Below are positions 56,001-64,000 of a stretch of 64,000 bases of DNA, piece by piece. The stretch comes from Amphibalanus amphitrite (lineage: Eukaryota > Arthropoda > Thecostraca > Balanomorpha > Balanidae). The first letter of the stretch is position 1. Each line of letters starts with the position of its first letter. A model generated the notes under the pieces. The model ran no database searches. It was not told the origin of the DNA and saw nothing but the letters and a program-made list of their open reading frames with translations. Location: NCBI RefSeq assembly GCF_019059575.1, contig NW_024881588.1, positions 620,001-684,000 on the forward strand. The letters are read 5' to 3'. The position numbers and the translations under genes were made by a program.

Positions 56001-58900
56001 CTCATTAAAGACCGTCGACCAGCAGAAGCGTTAATAAATCACAAATCACAGCTCTCACTGCCTTGCAGACACTACTGACATCCATTCAGAGCTGAATTGA
56101 TCACTCTCCCACTCATCTCTGCCATACAGAACAGGCATGTCCACAACTCGCTGAAATCGACTCGACGCGTCTCTTTCCTAAAGCGTCTGTATATCTCGCG
56201 AGCCTCGCGCGCTGCGCCGCCCAGTGAGTGATAGGTGTCGCCTTCGCCGTCCCGTATGCCGATGGCGCGTTTATTGCAGATTGCCGGATTGATCTTTGTC
56301 CGTCAAAACGCCCAGAGACAGCCTGCGACCCCTTATGACGCTGCCGTCCCCGCGGAGACGAGCACTTTGTGACTGACGAGCTCACGTGCATAGTGGCCGT
56401 CGAGTGGTCCGCGTCAACACTTCTAGCCGAACGATTGACGCCCGTGGTGCAAAAAAGTAGCTGACCAATGCGAACAGTTGGGCGCCTTGGGTGTGCAGGA
56501 CGAACAAGAGCATCTCTGGGAACACGAAATAAGTAGGTACTTGTCGAGAGATTATGAGAACCGGGACGCAAAATGTCGGGGCATGCGGAACGACAATCAC
56601 CGGGCCTCATGGTGAGAGACGGCGGGTATGGGTGAGAGGCCGAGGCTATGAGAGGTGGACGGCAGAGCGCGTTGGTCTGACTCGGCGGTCCGTGCCGATT
56701 GGTGAGTGTTGGTCCGGTCTGCCACCGCCAACGGTTGTGTAGATGGGCACTTTTGCCAGCTGACTTGTTGCAAGGCAGCGGTATGACACAGTCGCGAATC
56801 ACCATGCATATTCACAAGCTGTCCAGCATGGCAGACCATTCGTTCGCCTCTTATCACCGACAGCCAATCTAGTGGCTACCCACTATCGCTGTCAATTTAG
56901 CTAACGGGTAAGGCATATCGTATACAGAGGATGAAATTCATTCGCATGTCAACTTCAGAGAGCATCTGAAAGGAGCAAGTTAGACTAATTCTTAGTGCGA
57001 CCAAAATTATACGCCAACTTTTACCAATGATTATGATGCAATATAAAAAGGTCTAAACCAGCGATACGGGTATGCACTCATAAATACGCCATTATTCCCT
57101 ACGTGCAAAGCTTCCCAAGCCCCAATGAAGCACGATGGGCCGATGATAAATTCATCACGGATAGATTCGCCAAGCGGTGGAGCGGCATGACTTCGTATGA
57201 CCTGCAGCGATGCGATGCACTGGAGCTCGGTGACCCTGTCGCCAGTTACCATGCATACACTGGCACCCCGCCAATTTCCAGCACAAGCCGACCACAAAAA
57301 CTCTAAGAGAAGACGTCGCCTGTCAGTGGTCCTTTGACACTGATCCGCCGTGAAGCCTGGCTGTCAGATTTGACTGCGCTGAGCGATCCGACACGGACGT
57401 ACGCCATCCAAACAAAAACTCTGCACCTACATACGCTCGCCACACGATAATTTTGACAGGAGTGCTCAACTCCTCCGATGTGCCAACTATTCATGACATG
57501 AATGCAGCACAATAGTAGCAGCTATTATGTGCGTAAATAGAATGTTTTAGCTGCTCTCCCGGAACCGTGACCCAGTTGCGTAGAGGCGGTTGTGAAGAGA
57601 TGAGCAGGTAGTTTCGCACCCTAATGATCTAAATATTTATGGGCGCGGCGTTTTAGGGCACTAGGTGCGGGCGCCAGACGTTTGGTGGAAACGTATACGG
57701 AAGCGCGAGCGCGTGACGTTGGTGTAACTGGCTGGGAACCGATTGTGAACTTTCAAGAAGCCGCCGAGAATAGAACGTTAGCTGGCTTTGTTACTTTTTC
57801 TCAATTAAAAAAAAATTGACAAGTGCCTTTAAATTTGAAAACCGATGCCAGATCAGCGCTTAATTAAATCTACGGGTAACAGGCACTGAACACGTAATTT
57901 ACTCGTAAGATCAAGACCAACGGAGTATAATAGATTTTCACAAGGAAGACGTTTTATGAGATAAAAGGGTCAAAAGTTTAACGTCACCCAACGGGCATGG
58001 GGTCAACGTTCGTTTGAGGTCAAGTGCTGTGCCTGTTATGTAAGAAGTTCGTGACGCCTCGAGGAGACGAGTAAAGTGCGGCAAACGTTCGAACATCACG
58101 CATACCTATACAAAAATAAAATAAGAAGACATATGTCTGCGGAGTAGTTTTGAAATAATAGTTATTACAGAACCTTGAATTTTGTTTAATTTTTGAAGGT
58201 CAGAGCGGCGATCTGTGTTACTCCTTCCGCATTATATTCTAGAATTTACAATAATTGGTCATTTAAAGCAAATTGTCCTCGTCGCCTAAGGTAAATAAAC
58301 GCGTAATTGGTAGCCGATCACCCATTCACCACCGGCCCTCGTACGATCGCGGTCTCGCCCACCGCCAGTTGACCTCCTTTGACCCGCGCCCCGCCTCCTG
58401 TCGCCGCTGGAGACCGTGATCTCGCGCGGAAACGCTCCTCCACCGGTCCTCAAACTCTCATCAGTCGACCATCAGCCCGGCTTACATCCATTAGACCACC
58501 TACACACCGCCGCCGGTACCGCTCAGCGGTCTGGGCACCTCACCTCAGGTCAGAGCTCCAGACAGCTTCCGTCGGCGATATTATCAAAAGACTCGCACCA
58601 CTCGCCAGCCCACCCCGCTCAATAGATTCAATAAGCGGCGCATTGTGCCCAGCCAGCCACCAGAACTCTAAAAAACAAACTATCTGCACTGACAGCGCCC
58701 GAAGAATATCCATTATCCTCGCCGCTAACAGCGGCCTCTCGGCTGGCTTAGCAACACAATAACATATCCCGTCTCGCCTGTTTGTCCGTCTGTCTGTGTG
58801 TCTGCGGCCGTTTCCGGCGGCCCCACCCGTCTGTAGCTGTCTGAATTGCCGGCTAGCCGAGCGCCGCGCCGGCTGCAGCCACCTCCGGCATTGCTGCACA
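53062..58900. other. Upstream intron or 5' region of the ADAMTS gene
   Basis: This is expected to be the intron before the first visible prodomain exon. I found no exon with a signal peptide and a phase-1 donor. GC-rich patches with long open frames occur at 54690-55010 and 56110-56810; neither frame shows a domain. Confidence 0.4.
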
Positions 58901-58917
58901 TGATTTGAATGCCGATC

Positions 58918-59300
58918 CGAGGCGGTATGTGCCGGGAGGGGCGGTGGTGAGGGCGGAGAGGTTGAGCGGTGGAGGAGGGCGGTGGTGAGGTCAGAGGGCG
59001 GAGGGCGGAAGGCGGTAAGGCCAGAGAGTCAAAACGGCGCGGCGGTAAGAGAGGCTACCAAGGGCGGATACTCAGGGTGGAAGGCGGTAAGGGCGGAAAG
59101 GCGGCACAATTGTAAGGACGGCTACCGAGGACCTACCCAATACGGCAAACGGTTATAACGGACAACGGCTGAATTAGGCGGCGTCAAAGGGCGACGTCAC
59201 TGGGCGGTGACAGTGGGCGGCGTCGTAGGGCGGTGACTGAGAGAGTTTTATGGTGGCGCAGGGCGGTGGGCGGAGGCGGCGGCGGAGCGTGGGCCGTCCT
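58918..59300. repeat. GGCGG-rich imperfect minisatellite
   Basis: Words such as GGGCGGAGGGCGG, GGCGGTGGTGAGG and GGCGGTAAGG repeat irregularly over about 380 bp. A long G run (about 59429-59448) follows. Confidence 0.75.
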
Positions 59301-62300
59301 GTAGCGGTGCGTGCGGGCCCGAGAACGGCACGGAAATGACTGGCACGACTGCGCTGCCGAATTAGGCGGCCCATCGCCCACCGCGTATCGGTTCACTCAC
59401 TGGCTCAGTGGACCAACCCAGCGAGCGATGGGGGGGGGGGGGGCGGGGGAAATTTTAATCGATATTTGGTGCAACACATCACGGTGAAAATAATCGTGGA
59501 AATGACCAAACAGCTACAAAGCGGGTATAGAGATGGAATTCTGCATGCTCTTTACATCATCTTTCTTTCTTTACTTCATGTAAGAAACAAAAGGAACCTT
59601 TCATTTGATTTGTCTATTTAAATTTCAAACTAATATCAAAAATCAACTAGATGTTTGTGTATTCGCAATGCAGGCATTGTGGTGGAGCGTTACATAACAT
59701 GCTTTGCTCAGAACCGTGCCGTCTACTCGCACTGCTCCCATGTGGGCCCCCTAGAGCAACAGGTCTGCAGGACAGCTGCAGCGGCCCTCCGCGGACCCCG
59801 GCGACGTCCGGGCGCTCCTGAGCCGACACCGGAGACACTCTGGAGACCACAGCTGCTTCCACCGGTCCGGCTCGGCCGCTTGACTCACTCGCGGAAGCCG
59901 TCTGCGTTTACCGGACGCGTCAACAGGAGCACTGCGGGCCGACGCCATGCCGCAGTGAGGGAGAGTGCAAACAAACCTGGGGTGCCACCGCCGCGGGCGG
60001 CCCGGGGGTCACCAGGTCACGGCGCCGCCGGCCGGTCGGACAGCCGCGTCTGGCACCTGGTGATAGTGGTGTCTGAGCTGCCCGTGAAAATGGAACGTCT
60101 ACGTGGAATAACCAGGAGCTCGAGACTTAAACATCTCGTATAACATCAGCCACTAGTCGAGGTGGTGACGTGTGAAAATGGAGCTGCAGTTTCTCACGTT
60201 TACCGAGTTTATGTATGGGAAAAATGCGCCCTTCTGTGGCTTATTCTGAAAAGCATCTTTCACGCACCCAGCACAGTGGTGATTCGTGATCCGTCAGACG
60301 ACGTTATGTTCTCAGTCACTTGACGACAACCCACGACACCCTTGGCAACAGCGCTTCGTGATACTTGGTGGTCCGTGTCGCCTCGACGTTAGTGGTCTTC
60401 CGTGCTTTGATAGAAGTTACCATATGTCACCTGTCACTGTCATGTCACATCTGATGAAATTGTTATTGTCGTGCCACTTGTGGTTGTTGTCCACTCTCGC
60501 CGACAGTCAGCATACCGTTTTTCCGGCCTCAGTGACCCCTAAACAGTGAATATTGGACAATTATATTCCATTACAATGTGTTTATAAAATTACCTCGCAA
60601 CACAGTTAAACACAGACACCACAACACAGACCATGACAACAACGGTCGACACACCATCGCAAATGTTAACCGCTATGGTACACGTATGAAACCACTGCAA
60701 TTCAACTGACTGCCATGACCCAGCTATGTAAGTGCTCTCGACCGGCCTAGAGAAATTGAGCTTAGGAAATCCCTTCATGGTTAAATATTTCTCATCCGCG
60801 ACAGCTTCAAAGGATGCTACACAAATTTAGGTCACCGACTCTCAAATCACACCTTGCTGATATATTTACGAAATAACTCCCGATATAACTTCCGAAACGG
60901 CCGTGTGAAAGACACTTCCGCGGCTTCTTCCAACGTAAACATGCCTCTGCCGTGTCGGAGCGTCTGCTGTCTGACAGTGGCTCGCGGGCATCTGGTATCA
61001 CATCACAGCTCGGCACGGGCTCGGCACGGCCGCGACCGCGGCGGTATAGGGGTGAGCGAGGTGGACCGCCGGCCTTGGCACTCCACCGGCGGCCGGACCG
61101 TGTCACTCCGCGCCGCCGGCGCCGGCAATTAGGCCGCCCCCGCCCCCGCCCCCCGCCCGGGGAGCGGCGGGCGACACCGTGGTCCGGTTGACGACGACGG
61201 CGCGGTGCGGCGGTGACGCTGAGCGGGGCGAACGATGGCCATGCATCGCAGGCAAGAGTGGGTCCTGCTGGTGGCTAACTGCTTGCGGCCACTGTTGGCA
61301 CCAGTATGTGAACTACTGGTGGTAGCTACTGCAGAAACAATCACTAGAGGCTACTGTTGTTTGCTGCACTGCTCGATTCACCCGACATTCGTTGGTTTTG
61401 CTGTTGCCATCCGAACCCAGCGCGGCCAGGTCAATCACCTGGCCGACAATCGGTATCGTCTGGCAGTGGCATTCCTCCTCTGCTGCCGGCAACCGCCGCC
61501 TGGTTCTTGCTCTGTGTTGATACGTCTGCCGTTGCTAGCTGCTGTTTGTTGTCTGTGCCGCTTTCATCAATCGTCACTTCAAACACGCCTTTCGAGTTCC
61601 GCGTTCCGCCGACTGGCAGTCCGCGATCAAATCGTGCTCCCTGCGAACTCTGGTCACTCTGAGGCGGGTGGTGTCGGTGATATTTCCAGTGATCTTGGAT
61701 GGTTACTCCACGTTCCTACACGAGAAGGATGACGGGACGACAGCGCCAGGTCGGAGTTCAGGGAGGTCAGAGTTAAGCGGATAAATGATTAAGAAGGAGA
61801 CTTTTAAAACAGAATCAGTGAACAAAGCCCGATGAGACACCGAAGCCAGAGGTATGAGGCACAGCCAGCCAAGGCGCCTTCCGCAATAAATAAGTAATAA
61901 CTAATAACCTATTCGGTTTGATTATGAGATAACTGGAATCCCTGCTGGAAGGGTCGGAGCAGCTCGATAAGGTGGGCCGACCACCATGGGCGAAAGCTCC
62001 GGTCCCAGGTGGTTTCCAGGTGCCCCACCCGAAAACCGTTCACCAGGGCCGGAACCGGTGATCCCGTCCCTATATGGAGTCCGATCTCAGCTGGTAAGGT
62101 GTGGTGGTTGCGGCGGTCCCGCCGATCAGTAAACCGGAATTAGGTATATACCGCCGATCAGTGGTGGATGATTGATAAAACTCAGTGGAAGAACGCCGAT
62201 TAAAACCATGCTCTGATTGATGGATAAACGGAGGAAATTGATTAGCATGAAGAAAGTATATTACAACAAATTATCATTATCTGTTGTACATGATATGATA

Positions 62301-64000
62301 AACGTTTTAGGTTTAGTAGTCATACAAAATGCCGGCATTCCATACTATAGCTCTGGTTACAATCTGTCGATATTTATGCGTTTACGACATTCGTTTTACG
62401 GAGCCCTTCAGAGAAATTGGCACATATGAATCAGTGCGCCATTCAAGATGCACCACACCACAGACAATTAACAAATGGCCTGCCATCCTTGTCACAACAT
62501 CTATTACAGGAAGTCGTAGACCGGTGGCGAATATTTAGACCTGATTATGCCAATCGCCAGCTCGGACACCCCACCCACCGATACAATCGGCCCACTGGCA
62601 CCAGAGACCGCAGCTTATGGGCCCACCCACCGAACAGCCTGTCGGCTCCCTATGCATGTCCTGTCAGAGCACAATTTGCAGTGGCAGGGAGTAAGAGCCC
62701 CCTGGCCGCGCCAAGCATAGCTGGCCATCATCTGCGGCGTTTTTGACGCGGCGTGCTTTGCAAGCTGACGTGCTATAATGTGTACGCCGCCGTAGGGCGT
62801 AGATATAACGGTTGGTGTTTATACTGCCGATGTGAAGACAACTGCCGTGTCTGCTCTTCATGATGGGCGCTGTTATGAACTTAACAAGATAATAAACCAG
62901 ACAGAGATGCGATCGTGTTCTATATGGCGGCGGTCACAGTCAATGAGTGATGCCTGTTTGGCCGACCAGTGGGCTCAGGCATACCGGGGCAACCATTTTA
63001 ATTAGATATCGTTAGTAAGTGGAAAATACCGGAGTTGAGTCTCTGTAGCAAGGATATTGATTGGCACCTAAGAATAGTACCGACAGTTGAATGAATCAAT
63101 GCTAGTTATGGAATGCATTACGGAGACGAGTAACAATTTGTGTCACTATCAGTGTCGTGTGATTAATCCTAGTCTTAATCAGCACAATTCTCAGTATTGA
63201 TTTCAAAACTAACGGTGATTAGCATTGACTCCACAAGCCTCACTAAACCCTGTGCATAGGCGATGGCAATATCTTTGACCTTCTTGAGATGAAGACCGTT
63301 TAAATGCTAATGCCACCTGTCTCGTTGGATAGCCAAAAGCAAATACAGATGTTTGCAGATATCTCTCTTTAGGGCGACGTGAATGTGAAGTCAGTTTAGA
63401 TTGTCGCCGTACCTGGCTATTAACGATCATCGTTCACTTCAGCGAACCTTTACCAAATGTTTCAAATAAGGCAAGGCCCGTTTACAGTCGACGGCACTCA
63501 AAAGAGTCACCGCCTCTGTGACTGTAGTACATAACACGATGACACCTTTTTAATGACGCTATAACTCAGCATGTAGGGATGTACTTTAAAATGTATTATA
63601 TGCTAATCCCCTTACATTAGAGTGCCAACTCGGGTTGCAATCCTTTTGGTATACCCACTAACTATAAATGTCACAAATGTCCATATTTGCCAGCGAAAAC
63701 TGGCCACACTTGTCTGAAGGCACATATTTCCAGGCCAGGTGTGGCAGGGTCGGTGCGTTCCCAACGCCCAATTAGCCTTAACATCAGCTGCCCGCGGTGC
63801 CTTTTCGCTCTCTTTTTCTTTTATCAGATGCATCGGCAAACCATTAACCATAGATTTCTCTACATACATAGTCGTGGATTAACCGGTCATCAAGGCGACC
63901 TTCCTCTGTGTCCAGCACCGCAAACTCTAGTTTCACACAACACAGTTGCTCTTGTGCCTCGCCTGCAAACCTATGCCTCAAACGTATGAACCTGACGACA
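59301..64000. other. Right end of window, no recognised gene
   Basis: GC-rich islands at about 59650-60060 and 60940-61230 (the latter almost pure G/C at 61110-61170) alternate with AT-rich DNA. The longest open frames (162 and 165 codons at 59655 and 61235) have no domain signature. Confidence 0.45.

Noticed and set aside
56113-56805. 230-codon minus-strand frame
   Set aside because: Its composition is low-information, Arg/Ser/His-rich, with no signal peptide, domain or repeat. It could be a chance frame in a GC-rich block.
61235-61732. 165-codon plus-strand frame with hydrophobic stretches
   Set aside because: No recognisable family and no clear promoter or splice context. It lies in a GC-rich island where long frames are expected by chance.

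Overview
The window reads as an arthropod nuclear chromosome, most likely a crustacean. Coding exons are GC-rich and sit in AT-richer introns. There is a (TTAGG)n tract, which is the arthropod telomere unit, and many short inverted-repeat transposons and minisatellites. A barnacle-like host is only a guess. No bacterial genes, CRISPR arrays, rRNAs or convincing tRNAs were seen.

Layout. 1-3342: 3' part of a Ty3/gypsy-like retrotransposon polyprotein (reverse transcriptase, RNase H, integrase), open at the window edge. 3583-5765: a 49-bp satellite split by a 1142-bp foldback transposon (4152-5293). That transposon has about 353-bp inverted arms, an 8-bp target duplication, an internal block of about 34 TTAGG telomere units and a 127-bp palindrome. 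6150-53061, minus strand: one large ADAMTS metalloprotease gene of the ADAMTS-9/20 (GON-1) type. I could place 20 exons with splice sites and phases: prodomain, furin site, reprolysin catalytic domain, disintegrin-like, central TSP1, Cys-rich, spacer and five C-terminal TSP1 repeats with the start of a sixth. The signal-peptide exon and the 3' end were not found.

The 22.5-kb intron between the two prodomain exons (30184-52732) holds two complete intronless genes for secreted proteins, oriented head to head. One is a single-CUB protein (31648-32079, minus). The other is an astacin-EGF-CUB metalloprotease (36276-37754, plus). Each has a TATA-like box about 100 bp before its ATG and an AATAAA downstream. 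Three DNA transposons lie between them.

The introns also hold transposons whose ends and target duplications can be read directly. These are two TTAA-flanked elements packed with AGGTCA half-sites (9886-10885, 32622-33676), a TAA-flanked foldback with a TTAA element inside it (23717-25392), a second TTAA element split by a TA element (38807-40326), G-rich TA elements (20073-20971, 38966-39986), a dead Tc1/mariner copy (33841-35196) and a mariner-like element (49506-50512).

The most unusual pattern is at the ADAMTS splice junctions, where minisatellites have grown out of the splice sites. The exon 6 donor is repeated about 7 times (21-bp period), the exon 7 donor 5 times (20-bp period), and the exon 6 acceptor plus its first 12 codons is duplicated (72-bp period). 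A 47-bp array abuts the exon 3 acceptor. From 53.1 kb to the right edge I found no convincing gene, only GC-rich islands and simple repeats.
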